Shown piece after piece: positions 1 to 8,874 of a stretch of DNA of 61,550 bases (position 1 is the first letter of the stretch; every line of letters begins with the position of its first letter). Below the pieces are notes generated by a model, which saw only the letters and a program-made list of their open reading frames with translations, made no database searches and had not been told where the DNA came from. Source of the stretch: Pseudomonadota bacterium (GTDB taxonomy: Bacteria; Pseudomonadota; Gammaproteobacteria; Thiotrichales; Thiotrichaceae); NCBI GenBank assembly GCA_002747435.1, contig PDPH01000053.1, forward strand, positions 1 to 61,550, written 5' to 3'. A program made the position numbers and the translations under genes.

Positions 1-777
1 AATATGTGGGATCTCATTCAGGAACGTACGGTCTCTTATGATCCTGATAATGCTTATTCCATCAACTACCTCTGGGGTACGACAGGGCTTGGCTACAACG
101 AGGATAAAATAAAGGCTTTAATACCTGATGCACCTCTTGATACTTGGAAACTCATTTTTGACCCTCAATATGCCAGTAAATTGGCCGAGTGCGGTATTTA
201 TGTGCTGGATGCTCCGACTGAAGTCATACCCGCAGCCTTAAACTATCTGGGGCTTGATCCTAATGTGATTACCAAAGAAACGCTGAAAAAAGCGGAAGCC
301 GCGATCGAACCTATCCGTCCCTATATTCGCAAGTTCCATTCTTCTGAATATATCTCCGCACTTGCCAATGGCGACATTTGTCTAGCCTTGGGTTGGTCTG
401 GGGATATTCTCCAAGCCAGTGATCGTGCGAAAGAAGCTGATAAGGGTGTCGTCGTTAAATACACTATTCCGAAGGAAGGTACACAAATGTGGTTTGACCA
501 AATGGCCATACCTGCCGATGCTAAAAACAAAGCGGAAGCCTATAAGTTTATGAACTACATTATGCAGCCTGAAGTAATCGCCAAGGTTTCCAACTACGTT
601 TCTTACGCTAATGGTAATAAGGCATCTCAAGCATTTATTGAAAAAGATATTCTAGAAAATCCTAGCGTTTTCCCAAATAAAGAAACACTAGAGCGTCTTT
701 TCACCGTAAAAACGTGGAATGCCAAAGAACAACGTTGGGCAAATCGAACCTGGACAAAAATCAAGAGTGGTCGCTAA
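1..777 (+). CDS. potF: Putrescine/polyamine ABC transporter substrate-binding protein (PotF-like), 5' truncated by window edge
   Basis: This is the C-terminal part (about 258 residues) of a periplasmic polyamine-binding protein. The reading frame is open to base 1, so the signal peptide and N-terminal lobe lie outside the window. Segments such as NYLWGTTGLGYN, FHSSEYISALANGDICLALGW and the C-terminal RTWTKIKSGR closely match what I know of E. coli PotF. It would deliver putrescine or a related polyamine to the permease encoded downstream. potG follows after 137 bases holding two stem-loops, so the binding protein may be transcribed in excess over the membrane part. The putrescine versus spermidine preference is inferred from overall similarity only. 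Confidence 0.92.
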   Translation, partial: NMWDLIQERTVSYDPDNAYSINYLWGTTGLGYNEDKIKALIPDAPLDTWKLIFDPQYASKLAECGIYVLDAPTEVIPAALNYLGLDPNVITKETLKKAEAAIEPIRPYIRKFHSSEYISALANGDICLALGWSGDILQASDRAKEADKGVVVKYTIPKEGTQMWFDQMAIPADAKNKAEAYKFMNYIMQPEVIAKVSNYVSYANGNKASQAFIEKDILENPSVFPNKETLERLFTVKTWNAKEQRWANRTWTKIKSGR

Positions 778-803
778 GTTTTGCGAGTCCCCATAAACCA
801 TAT

Positions 804-835
804 AAGCTTTATCGACTTGCTTAAAGATAAAGCTT
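804..835 (+). other. Perfect inverted repeat between potF and potG
   Basis: AAGCTTTATC at 804-813 is exactly repeated as its reverse complement GATAAAGCTT at 826-835, with a 12-base loop. There is no T-run after it. It lies just after the potF stop codon and before a terminator-like hairpin at 859-882. A role as a 3' mRNA-stabilising structure for potF is an inference. Confidence 0.55.
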
Positions 836-858
836 TGCACCAGTCAGAATAAGCGCAC

Positions 859-882
859 AGCGAGTCTTAATGACTCGCTTTT
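859..882 (+). terminator. Terminator-like hairpin between potF and potG
   Basis: The stem AGCGAGTC (859-866) pairs with GACTCGCT (872-879) around a 5-base loop and is followed by a short T-run. It sits 33 bases before the potG start. It would give partial termination after potF if potFGHI is one operon, or full termination if potG has its own promoter. Confidence 0.6.
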
Positions 883-914
883 CCTGATTATCTTCAAGAG
901 AGGAGGGGTTAGAT

Positions 915-2060
915 ATGGCGGAAGTGGCAACACCCGAACGCAAGGTATTTGCACCCTGGCTGGATAAAAACCAGCAACCCTTGGTACGATTTGAAGGTGT
1001 TACCAAAATGTATGGCGACTACCCTGCATTGGATCACCTAGATCTTAATATTTACGAACGTGAATTTTTTGCCTTACTCGGCCCTTCCGGTTGCGGTAAA
1101 ACAACGATGTTGCGCATGCTGGCAGGCTTCGAGCAACCCACCACTGGCCGCATTTTTATCGGTGGCAAAGACATTACCGATGTCCCGCCTAATAAACGCC
1201 CTGTCAATATGATGTTTCAGTCTTATGCTCTGTTTCCGCATATGAGCGTGGAAAAAAATATCGGCTTTGGACTCAAGCAAGAAGGCAAGAACAAGGATGA
1301 AATTGCAGATCGAGTCAATGAAATGCTCAAATTAGTGCAATTAGAGCCTTTTGCAAAACGCAAGCCTCATCAGTTGTCTGGTGGGCAACGCCAACGGGTC
1401 GCTTTAGCACGCTCACTCGCCAAAAAACCTAAACTACTGCTACTCGACGAACCTTTAGGTGCATTAGATAAAAAGTTACGCGAACGCACACAATTCGAAC
1501 TCATGACGCTTCAGGAAACTTTGGGCTTAACCTTTGTCATTGTCACACATGATCAGGAAGAAGCTATGACTGTTTCCAGTCGCATTGCAGTCATGGACAA
1601 GGGTGTGATTCGACAAATGGCTACACCAACAGATATTTACGAAGCCCCTAAATCACGTTATGTTGCCGATTTTATTGGCGATGTTAACTTTATTGAGGCC
1701 AAGGTCACTTCGACCAATGGACTCAATGCTGTATTACAAAGTAAGACTGGCACAGAGCTTCACCTAGAGTCGGATACTCAAGAAGTGGAAACGGGTGAAA
1801 CTGTTTGGCTAGCCATTCGTCCAGAAAAAATGGAGGTTAGCAAAACACCACCCGATCCCTCAATGAACCGTGTACAGGGTGAAGTTTGGGATATTGCTTA
1901 TACCGGCCACTATTCTATTTATCATGTACATTTACAAGATGGCTCTACATTAAAGGCACAGGTTGCCAATCGGCGGCGGGTGCGCAATCGTGATATTACT
2001 TGGGAAGATAAGGTATGGGTATCTTGGACGCACCGCGCTGCTGTTCCTTTGAAAGATTGA
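915..2060 (+). CDS. potG: Polyamine ABC transporter ATP-binding protein PotG
   Basis: A 381-residue ABC ATPase that energises polyamine import from the inner face of the cytoplasmic membrane. The Walker A motif GPSGCGKTT lies at residues 56-64, the signature LSGGQRQRVALARSL starts near 154, and the Walker B LLLLDEPLGALD is near 174-185. A TOBE-like C-terminal domain follows after about residue 270. The length agrees with E. coli PotG (about 377). A strong ribosome binding site (GAGGAGGGG) precedes the ATG. The potH start follows 10 bases after its stop, so the two are co-transcribed. The PotG rather than PotA assignment rests on the adjacent PotF-like, PotH-like and PotI-like genes. Confidence 0.95.
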   Translation: MAEVATPERKVFAPWLDKNQQPLVRFEGVTKMYGDYPALDHLDLNIYEREFFALLGPSGCGKTTMLRMLAGFEQPTTGRIFIGGKDITDVPPNKRPVNMMFQSYALFPHMSVEKNIGFGLKQEGKNKDEIADRVNEMLKLVQLEPFAKRKPHQLSGGQRQRVALARSLAKKPKLLLLDEPLGALDKKLRERTQFELMTLQETLGLTFVIVTHDQEEAMTVSSRIAVMDKGVIRQMATPTDIYEAPKSRYVADFIGDVNFIEAKVTSTNGLNAVLQSKTGTELHLESDTQEVETGETVWLAIRPEKMEVSKTPPDPSMNRVQGEVWDIAYTGHYSIYHVHLQDGSTLKAQVANRRRVRNRDITWEDKVWVSWTHRAAVPLKD

Positions 2061-2070
2061 GGAAAGTGCC

Positions 2071-2979
2071 ATGAAACGGGAAATAAATTGGGGACGGATT
2101 ATATTAATTAGCATACCCTTCATTTGGTTGCTGTTTTTTTTCCTGTTACCCTTTTTGATTGTCGTCAAGATTTCACTGTCCGATACAGCCAATGCGATTC
2201 CGCCTTATATTCCGACCCTAGAACTACAAGAAGGCTGGGCTGGCCTTAAGTCTTTCTTCAGTGAGCTAGACATCGAAAGTTATACTTGGCTACTGGAAGA
2301 TAATCTTTACCTACTGTCTTACCTATCCAGCTTAAAGATTGCCCTTATTTCTACTTTTCTAACCTTGTTGGTAGGCTACCCAATGGCTTACGGTATGGCA
2401 AAAGCTCCTGAACGTTGGCGAACCTTGCTGTTAATGCTGGTTATTTTGCCCTTTTGGACCAGTTTTTTAATCCGTGTTTACGCCTGGATAGGCATACTCA
2501 AACCGGAAGGTTTACTGAATATGGCACTCATGGGCATAGGTATTATTGATCAGCCTCTGAGCATCTTAAATACTAATACGGCAGTTTATATTGGCATTGT
2601 GTATTCTTACTTGCCCTTTTTAGTCTTGCCGCTGTACGCCACACTGGAAAAAATCGACCATTCCTTGCTGGAGGCTTCACTGGATTTGGGTGCTAATCCA
2701 ATTACTGCTTTTTGGCAAATTACCTTTCCGCTCTCGCTACCAGGTGTGGTTGCCGGTTGCTTCTTGGTTTTCATTCCTGCGGTGGGCGAGTTTGTGATAC
2801 CTGACCTACTGGGTGGCTCGAATACACTGATGATCGGCAAAACCTTATGGACAGAATTCTTTGGTAATCGTGATTGGCCGGTGGCCTCAGCCGTAGCAGT
2901 GGTTCTATTATTGCTATTGGTTATTCCGACAGTACTCTTCCAGCGTCAACAAGAACGACAACAGGAGAAGCAAGCATGA
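2071..2979 (+). CDS. potH: Polyamine ABC transporter permease PotH
   Basis: A 302-residue inner-membrane permease with about six hydrophobic segments. The first (residues 10-30) lies directly after a short basic N-terminus. The EAA loop that contacts the ATPase is visible as SLLEASLDLGANPITAFWQI, near residues 198-217. Together with PotI it forms the translocation pore. Its stop codon overlaps the potI start by four bases (ATGA), which indicates translational coupling. Confidence 0.94.
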   Translation: MKREINWGRIILISIPFIWLLFFFLLPFLIVVKISLSDTANAIPPYIPTLELQEGWAGLKSFFSELDIESYTWLLEDNLYLLSYLSSLKIALISTFLTLLVGYPMAYGMAKAPERWRTLLLMLVILPFWTSFLIRVYAWIGILKPEGLLNMALMGIGIIDQPLSILNTNTAVYIGIVYSYLPFLVLPLYATLEKIDHSLLEASLDLGANPITAFWQITFPLSLPGVVAGCFLVFIPAVGEFVIPDLLGGSNTLMIGKTLWTEFFGNRDWPVASAVAVVLLLLLVIPTVLFQRQQERQQEKQA

Positions 2980-3767
2980 ATGTAACACGTTTTAATTGGT
3001 TTAATGCTACTTCTCTGACTTTGGCATTCAGCTTCTTATACTTACCGATTATTTTATTAGTCATTTACAGCTTCAATGCCTCTAAACTGGTCACTGTTTG
3101 GGGAGGCTTTTCAACCCAATGGTATGTCAGTCTCATTCATAATGAAGCCTTTATGAAGGCCGCCTGGGTCACACTCAAAGTCGCCCTCGCCAGCGCTACA
3201 TTAGCAGCCGTTCTGGGTACTCTGGCAGCGATGGTCTTAGTACGAGCAAGACGCTTTCCGGGGCGTATCTTGTTTTCTGGAATGGTTTATTCACCTTTGG
3301 TAATGCCTGAAGTGATTACAGGACTGTCACTATTATTGCTGTTTGTGGCTATTGGCCTAGATCGTGGTTACTGGACGATTACCATTGCACATACCACCTT
3401 TGCCATGTGTTATGTCGCTGTGGTTGTCTCCTCGCGTCTCATAAGCTTTGATGCTTCCTTAGAAGAGGCAGCCTTAGACCTAGGCGCTAGCAAAATGGCT
3501 ACTTTTTTCCAAGTAACCCTGCCGATTATACTGCCCGCTATTATTGCCGGTTGGTTACTCGCCTTTACCTTATCACTGGACGATTTAGTCATAGCATCCT
3601 TTACCTCTGGCCCTGGCTCAACGACCTTGCCCATGAAGATTTATAGCCAAGTACGCTTAGGGGTCAGTCCTGAAATCAATGCACTGTCGACCATTTTAAT
3701 TTTATTGGTTGCCGTAGGTGTAGTGCTTGCGTCCTTAGTAACCAAACGGCAAACCGGAAGGGGTTAG
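2976..3767 (+). CDS. potI: Polyamine ABC transporter permease PotI
   Basis: A 263-residue inner-membrane permease and partner of PotH. The ATG at 2976 is chosen because it overlaps the potH stop (ATGA) and sits behind ACAGGAGAAG. An open frame reaching back to 2874 would run through potH and adds a non-hydrophobic leader. The EAA loop is seen as LEEAALDLGASKMATFFQVT. The DDLVIASF segment near the C-terminus is typical of PotI/PotC proteins. It converges with the pilus ATPase genes, leaving only five bases between stop codons. Confidence 0.94.
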   Translation: MNVTRFNWFNATSLTLAFSFLYLPIILLVIYSFNASKLVTVWGGFSTQWYVSLIHNEAFMKAAWVTLKVALASATLAAVLGTLAAMVLVRARRFPGRILFSGMVYSPLVMPEVITGLSLLLLFVAIGLDRGYWTITIAHTTFAMCYVAVVVSSRLISFDASLEEAALDLGASKMATFFQVTLPIILPAIIAGWLLAFTLSLDDLVIASFTSGPGSTTLPMKIYSQVRLGVSPEINALSTILILLVAVGVVLASLVTKRQTGRG

Positions 3768-3772
3768 AACAG

Positions 3773-4963
3773 CTACAGTAGAGCTTCCAAACTGTCCTGT
3801 TTCTCTTTAGTAGAGGCAATCACTTTTTCATATACCGTTTGTTCAGTATGCTTACTCGCCAATGCAGAATAATTACCCGCGCCAAAGTTAATCTGCCACT
3901 CTAAGTTATTACGCGAACTAGAATACTCCAAGGCATGTTCCTTACTGATTTTCTTATCCTGGTACAGCTTGAATAAAGACTGATCAAAACTAGTCATACC
4001 ATCCGAACTACCTTTCTCTATGACTTCAGGCAAATCATTAAACTGCCCTTTACGGATTAATTCCGCAGCAAAAGGTGTGTTAACTAGCACTTCAGAGGCT
4101 AAGTACAAATTTTCACCGTTGAGCGACGGAATCAGACGCTGAGCCACAATCGCACGCAAGTTTAAGGATAAATCCATTAAAATACGGTTTTTATCTTCGC
4201 TATTAAACAAGTACAAAATCCGCTCCAGCGCTTGCACTACATTGATAGCATGCAAAGTAGACAAAACCAGATGCCCCGTATCCGCAAAGCCTAATACAGC
4301 CTCCATCGTCTCTGCATCACGCGCCTCTCCGACCATAATAACATCTGGTGCTTCGCGCATAGCTTCACGCATCGCATTAGCATAGCTCAAGGTATCAAAA
4401 CCTACCTCGCGCTGCCCCACAATGGATTGATTATGGCGGAAAGTGTATTCAATCGGATCTTCAATAGTCAAAATATGACCGCAGTGTCGCTCATTACGGT
4501 ACTGAATGAGTGAGGCCATAGAACTGGATTTACCCGAGCCAGTCGAGCCTACAAACAAGATCAATCCCTCTCTGCGCATGGTCAATTTTTTTAATACTTC
4601 AGGCAAACCGAGCTCATCAGGCGTTGATATTTGGCTTTTAATGTGGCGAATAACCATCGAAACTTCGCCCCGCTGAAAGTAAAGATTCATACGGAAACGA
4701 CCGATCCCTTTTAAAGCCAAGCCTTTATTTAACTCTTTTGCACTTAAAAACTGATCCATTTCATTTTTCGCCAACACCTCCTCAGCTAACTGCCGAATAT
4801 TGCCAGGCTTCATGGGATCTTTACTAACCCTGCGCAATAAGCCACGTACCTTAATAGCGGCATGCGCTCCGGTTGTTAAATAAATATCAGAGGCATTTTG
4901 CTTAACCATCATGTGCAATAATGGAGAAAGGCGCATGTCCTCATCAATCATGCTTTTCATCAT
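3773..4963 (-). CDS. Third PilT/PilU-family ATPase, divergent PilU paralog
   Basis: A 396-residue member of the GspE/PilT secretion ATPase family. The Walker A motif GSTGSGKSS is at residues 139-147, the Asp box TIEDPIEYTF follows, then a Walker B APDVIMVGEARD and a His box HLVLSTLHA. The catalytic set is therefore complete and hydrolysis is expected. It resembles PilU more than PilT: it has GSTGSGKS rather than GPTGSGKS, and it lacks the AxRNLIRE-type retraction motif, having AAELIRKGQ there instead. It starts three bases after the pilU stop, so it is the last gene of a pilT-pilU-pilU2 operon. It presumably acts as an accessory motor for type IV pilus retraction. Its division of labour with PilU is unknown. 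Confidence 0.88.
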   Translation of the reverse strand: MMKSMIDEDMRLSPLLHMMVKQNASDIYLTTGAHAAIKVRGLLRRVSKDPMKPGNIRQLAEEVLAKNEMDQFLSAKELNKGLALKGIGRFRMNLYFQRGEVSMVIRHIKSQISTPDELGLPEVLKKLTMRREGLILFVGSTGSGKSSSMASLIQYRNERHCGHILTIEDPIEYTFRHNQSIVGQREVGFDTLSYANAMREAMREAPDVIMVGEARDAETMEAVLGFADTGHLVLSTLHAINVVQALERILYLFNSEDKNRILMDLSLNLRAIVAQRLIPSLNGENLYLASEVLVNTPFAAELIRKGQFNDLPEVIEKGSSDGMTSFDQSLFKLYQDKKISKEHALEYSSSRNNLEWQINFGAGNYSALASKHTEQTVYEKVIASTKEKQDSLEALL

Positions 4964-4966
4964 AAT

Positions 4967-6118
4967 TTACTTGCGCTCCAATGGCTCAAATTCAAGTTTG
5001 TCAGTGCCTCTAAAGAAGTCATTTTCTTTAGAGAATCGGCTTTCCAATTTCAAACGCAAACGCAAGTCAGTAATCGAGTCAGCATTCCGTAGCCCTTCAT
5101 TAACCGTAATCTGCTTGCTTTCAATCAAGTCAAACAGTGCTTGATCGAAGGTACACATGCCCACTTCGCGCGACCTAGCGGTGAGTTCTTTCATGCCAGG
5201 TACATCACCACGTAAAATCAAGTCAGCCATCATGGGCGTATTAATAATAATTTCAACCGCAGGCACACGGCCTTTACCATCCGTTTGACGCACTAAGCGC
5301 TGTGACACCACCGCTTTTAAATTAAGCGACAAATCCATCAATAGCTGCGCGCGGCGTTCTTCTGGAAAAAAGTTGATAATACGGTCAATGGCTTGGTTAG
5401 CACTATTGGCATGTAAGGTGGTTAAACACAAATGCCCTGTTTCGGCGTAAGCAATCGCATACTCCATCGTATGACGATCACGAATTTCTCCCAGCAAAAT
5501 GACATCTGGTGCTTGCCGCAAGGTATTTTTCAAAGCCATTTCATAACTACCCGTATCCACTCCCAACTCACGCTGCGTAATCAGGCAACCTTTATGTTGA
5601 TGGATAAATTCAATCGGATCCTCAATCGTCACGATATGGCCTTTGGTATTAGCATTGCGAAAATCCAACATGGCTGCCAACGAGGTTGATTTACCCGAGC
5701 CGGTAGAACCTACAAAAATAATCAAACCACGCTTGGTCAGCGACAAATCGCGCAAAACAGGCGGTAAAGACAAACTGTCAATCGAGGGAATTTCTGTCGG
5801 AATATGTCTTAACACCATGCCCGAGCAACCACGCTGGGTAAAGGCATTCACACGAAAACGCGCTGTACCTGGCAGACTAATGGAAAAGTTACACTCCTTC
5901 TCTGCTTCGAACTGGTGCAACTGAAAGTCATTCATAATTGAGCGCACCAACATACGCGCCGTCATCTCATTCAGTACATTTTGAGTCAATGGCACCATTT
6001 CACCATTCACTTTCACTGAAGGCGCTGCATCAGCAGTAATGAATAAATCCGAACTACCACGATCCAGCATGCTACGTAGCAATTTTTGCACATAGCCTAT
6101 CGCATTTTCTCGATCCAT
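4967..6118 (-). CDS. pilU: Type IV pilus retraction ATPase PilU
   Basis: A 383-residue cytoplasmic ATPase, almost the same length as Pseudomonas PilU (382). Walker A GSTGSGKST is at 137-145, followed by IEDPIEFIHQHKGCLITQRELG, a Walker B APDVILLGEIRD and the His box HLCLTTLHANSANQAIDRIINFFPEE. The C-terminal AELI-type motif is MMADLILRGD. PilU assists PilT in depolymerising the pilus and supports high-force retraction. It follows pilT after 23 bases on the same strand and is followed at once by a third homologous ATPase gene. Confidence 0.93.
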   Translation of the reverse strand: MDRENAIGYVQKLLRSMLDRGSSDLFITADAAPSVKVNGEMVPLTQNVLNEMTARMLVRSIMNDFQLHQFEAEKECNFSISLPGTARFRVNAFTQRGCSGMVLRHIPTEIPSIDSLSLPPVLRDLSLTKRGLIIFVGSTGSGKSTSLAAMLDFRNANTKGHIVTIEDPIEFIHQHKGCLITQRELGVDTGSYEMALKNTLRQAPDVILLGEIRDRHTMEYAIAYAETGHLCLTTLHANSANQAIDRIINFFPEERRAQLLMDLSLNLKAVVSQRLVRQTDGKGRVPAVEIIINTPMMADLILRGDVPGMKELTARSREVGMCTFDQALFDLIESKQITVNEGLRNADSITDLRLRLKLESRFSKENDFFRGTDKLEFEPLERK

Positions 6119-6141
6119 AGCTCCCGCTCCCCCTAATTAAT

Positions 6142-7179
6142 CTAAGTAATAGACGCTGGATTATCCGCTTTGCGCCTAGCAGTTTCTTTATCAACAAGCC
6201 CCTTGATCACTAGCGATTGTAGGGACTGATCCAAGGTTTGCATGCCATCAGCTTGGCCGGTTTGCATGGCGGAACGCATCTGTGCCAATTTATTTTCACG
6301 AATCAAGTTACGCACAGCACGAGTGCCAATCAAAATTTCATGGGCAGCTACACGTCCCCCCCCTTTTTTGCGCAATAAGGTTTGCGAAATAACTGCCTGC
6401 AAAGATTCGGATAACATGGAACGTACCATTTCCTTTTCGGCGGCAGGAAACACGTCAACAATACGGTCTATCGTTTTAGGTGCGCTGGTCGTATGCAAAG
6501 TACCAAAGACTAAGTGGCCGGTTTCTGCGGCAGTCAAGGCCAAACGAATCGTTTCCAAATCACGCATTTCCCCAACGAGTATGGTGTCAGGGTCTTCACG
6601 CAAGGCCGAACGCAAAGCAGCCTCAAAGTTTTTGGTATCGCGGTGTACTTCGCGCTGGTTAATCAAGCATTTTTTGCTTTCATGCACAAATTCAATTGGA
6701 TCTTCAATCGTCAGAATATGTCCATAATCACTATCATTTTTATAATCAATCATGGCCGCTAGGGTGGTTGACTTACCTGAGCCAGTAGGCCCCGTTACCA
6801 ACACTAAACCGCGCGGATTGTCTGAGATTTTGCGGAAGCTATTCGGCGCATTCAACTGATCTAAACTTAAAACCTTGCTAGGGATGGTACGAAAAACAGC
6901 ACCTGCTCCCCTACCTTGATTAAAGGCATTAACACGGAAGCGAGCCACACCAGGAATTTCAAAGGAGAAGTCAGACTCCCAATTTTCCTCATAAGATTTA
7001 CGCTGGTTGTCATTCATGATGTCATACACCATGCTATGCACCTGCTTGTGATCTAATACAGGTAAATTAATACGCCGCATTTCGCCATCCACACGGATCA
7101 TGGGTGGCAAACCCGCTGAAAGATGCAGGTCGGAAGCGTTATTTTTTACACCAAACGCCAGTAATTGAGTAATATCCAT
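6142..7179 (-). CDS. pilT: Type IV pilus retraction ATPase PilT
   Basis: A 345-residue hexameric motor that retracts type IV pili, giving twitching motility and DNA uptake. The Walker A GPTGSGKST is at 130-138, the Asp box TIEDPIEFVH at 158-167, Walker B DPDTILVGEMRD at 196-207, and the His box GHLVFGTLHT at 221-230. The PilT-specific C-terminal motif is present as AVRNLIREN. It is first in the three-ATPase operon and divergent from yggS, with about 50 bases between the start codons, the same neighbour as in Pseudomonas and many other gammaproteobacteria. Confidence 0.96.
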   Translation of the reverse strand: MDITQLLAFGVKNNASDLHLSAGLPPMIRVDGEMRRINLPVLDHKQVHSMVYDIMNDNQRKSYEENWESDFSFEIPGVARFRVNAFNQGRGAGAVFRTIPSKVLSLDQLNAPNSFRKISDNPRGLVLVTGPTGSGKSTTLAAMIDYKNDSDYGHILTIEDPIEFVHESKKCLINQREVHRDTKNFEAALRSALREDPDTILVGEMRDLETIRLALTAAETGHLVFGTLHTTSAPKTIDRIVDVFPAAEKEMVRSMLSESLQAVISQTLLRKKGGGRVAAHEILIGTRAVRNLIRENKLAQMRSAMQTGQADGMQTLDQSLQSLVIKGLVDKETARRKADNPASIT

Positions 7180-7230
7180 GGTTTTATTTTTATTGATTGT
7201 TACCGGATTGCAGAAAAACTAACACAAAAC

Positions 7231-7914
7231 ATGACTATCAAAGACAAGCTTCAGACAATCGGCGAACGTATTCGTGCAGCAGAATTACGCTATCAACGCA
7301 CACTTGGCAGCGTCAAACTACTGGCCGTCAGCAAGCATCATCCTGTCAGTGCCATCCAACAAGCTATTGCCTGTGGGCAAATGGCTTTTGGTGAAAATTA
7401 TGCTCAGGAAATGGATGATAAAGCTACACAGCTTCAACAACACTCGGCTGAATGGCATTTCATTGGACCGATTCAATCCAATAAAACGCGCTTGATTGCT
7501 AACACGGCCTCATGGGTACACTCTGTTGACAGACTAAAGATCGCACGGCGGCTGGGTGAGCAAAAGCCAGCAAATACCTCTGATATTAATATCTGCTTAC
7601 AAATCAATATTAGTCATGAAGCTAGCAAATCAGGCATTCCTTTGGCTGAAGCGGAAGACTTAGCACATCAAGTCATCCAATTAGCTGGCATACGGTTAAG
7701 GGGGCTAATGGCCATCCCTGCACCAGAAACTGATTTTACAAAACAGCGAGCTTGTTTTGCTCAACTACGCCAGTTATTGGAAAAATTAAATCAACAGGGC
7801 TTACAACTCGATACTTTATCGATGGGCATGACAGATGATATGGAAGCTGCTATTGCTGAAGGTGCAACAATAGTACGCATAGGCACAGCGATCTTTGGAA
7901 ATAGACACTACTAA
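7231..7914 (+). CDS. yggS: YggS family pyridoxal phosphate homeostasis protein (PLPBP)
   Basis: A 227-residue single-domain fold-type III PLP-binding protein that buffers free PLP and affects amino acid and keto acid pools. The PLP lysine is expected at K35 in LLAVSKHHP. The GENYAQE motif and the SMGMTDDMEAAI...VRIGTAIFG phosphate-binding end are intact. The ATG at 7231 gives the normal family length (E. coli about 234). An earlier in-frame ATG at 7165 would overlap pilT. It is divergent from pilT. Confidence 0.94.
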   Translation: MTIKDKLQTIGERIRAAELRYQRTLGSVKLLAVSKHHPVSAIQQAIACGQMAFGENYAQEMDDKATQLQQHSAEWHFIGPIQSNKTRLIANTASWVHSVDRLKIARRLGEQKPANTSDINICLQINISHEASKSGIPLAEAEDLAHQVIQLAGIRLRGLMAIPAPETDFTKQRACFAQLRQLLEKLNQQGLQLDTLSMGMTDDMEAAIAEGATIVRIGTAIFGNRHY

Positions 7915-7922
7915 ATTAACAC

Positions 7923-8486
7923 TTAGCGGGCTGAAGCTGACGACACTGTAAAACTGACTGCTTCTGTATTGCTTAACATACGATTGCGTTCATCATGTAA
8001 TACAACAAACAAACTATGTTGGCCTTTTGCCACATTGCTCAGGCTAATCGCTGTCGATGCGCTTTTAGCTACTTGCTTACCATCTAAGTATAAAACCAAT
8101 CCATGCCCCTTTTTTAAGGATGGATTAATAGCCAACTCAACCTCAACAAGCCCATTATTAGCGCGAATATTCGCATTGGCTGCTGGAGAAAGCACACTAA
8201 AATAGTGATAAGCTTGATCCGTCTCCTCACTGACCGTCTGATCCATCCTGTCAGAAGGCAGCGCTGGTGCAGACATAATAGGTACTTGCGGTGAGTGCGG
8301 GGTTGATGTGGTAAAACTATCAGCGACTGTCAGCAAAGGCAGATCAACACTCATCACGCTTGCTGAATCAGGAGGATGATCACCAAAAACAACACCGCCA
8401 CTCGCATTGATCCAGCGATAGACTTCAGCTTGCGCAGACAGGGATGCCAGCAATAATCCTAAAGTACAAAATCTCACCAATGACAT
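7923..8486 (-). CDS. DUF4124 domain secreted protein
   Basis: A 187-residue protein with a clear signal peptide (cleavage near SAQA, residue 20) and a DUF4124 motif at once after it (EVYRWINASGGVVFGDHPP). This short beta-rich motif is common in proteobacterial envelope proteins of unknown role. The C-terminal 90 residues look like an immunoglobulin-like beta sandwich (LVLYLDGKQV, HSLFVVLHDE). Such a fold may bind another envelope partner, but that is only an inference. It is tail-to-tail with yggS (8 bases between stops). Confidence 0.8.
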   Translation of the reverse strand: MSLVRFCTLGLLLASLSAQAEVYRWINASGGVVFGDHPPDSASVMSVDLPLLTVADSFTTSTPHSPQVPIMSAPALPSDRMDQTVSEETDQAYHYFSVLSPAANANIRANNGLVEVELAINPSLKKGHGLVLYLDGKQVAKSASTAISLSNVAKGQHSLFVVLHDERNRMLSNTEAVSFTVSSASAR

Positions 8487-8874
8487 ATTAAAATAAATTA
8501 TATAAAAATATATTTATCTTATTAAAAGCGACTGACTATCACTATGTGCGCCAGATAAGCGGCCAATCTGCACTATCAATAAGCTAAATCGCAAAAATTA
8601 CTTGAATCTTGTCAGTGTCCATTTTACCGTGCAAATAACTTTTCAACACTGACGTTTTTGCCACATAATGGTAAGATACATACTGTGAAAAGAGTATTTA
8701 GGCGGGGACTTAAGCTGTCTGAAGCAAAAGTGCTGCATTTTTGCTAGAATCCAGCGAATTATGCAGCAAGCAAGTCAAATGAAAAAACTACCCGCATAAC
8801 AATTGTGTCTGGGTAGTGTTGGCTTTATAATACAGTTCGCTGCGTTTATGCAACGGTGGAATGGGAAATTACAT
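8487..8874. other. Intergenic region upstream of the porin
   Basis: This stretch between the divergent DUF4124 and porin genes is AT-rich next to the DUF4124 start. It holds a good sigma-70-type promoter at 8803-8831 but no plausible coding frame. An inverted repeat ACTACCC (8788-8794) / GGGTAGT (8811-8817) brackets the -35 box. No other structure was evident. Confidence 0.5.
8803..8831 (+). promoter_or_regulatory. Predicted sigma-70 promoter of the porin gene
   Basis: TTGTGT at 8803-8808 and a perfect TATAAT at 8826-8831 are separated by 17 bases. Transcription would start near 8838, leaving a leader of about 37 bases before the porin ATG at 8875. The -35 box lies inside the loop of the ACTACCC/GGGTAGT inverted repeat, which could serve as an operator. 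Confidence 0.65.

Noticed and set aside
2874..2975. N-terminal extension of PotI
   Set aside because: It overlaps potH in another frame and adds a non-hydrophobic leader; the ATGA overlap start at 2976 is normal for this operon.
6242..6762. Overlapping plus-strand open frames opposite pilT
   Set aside because: They are shadows of conserved pilT codons, with no ribosome binding site or recognisable domain.
8803..8874. 24-residue N-terminal extension of the porin
   Set aside because: It overlaps the predicted promoter and would bury the signal peptide.
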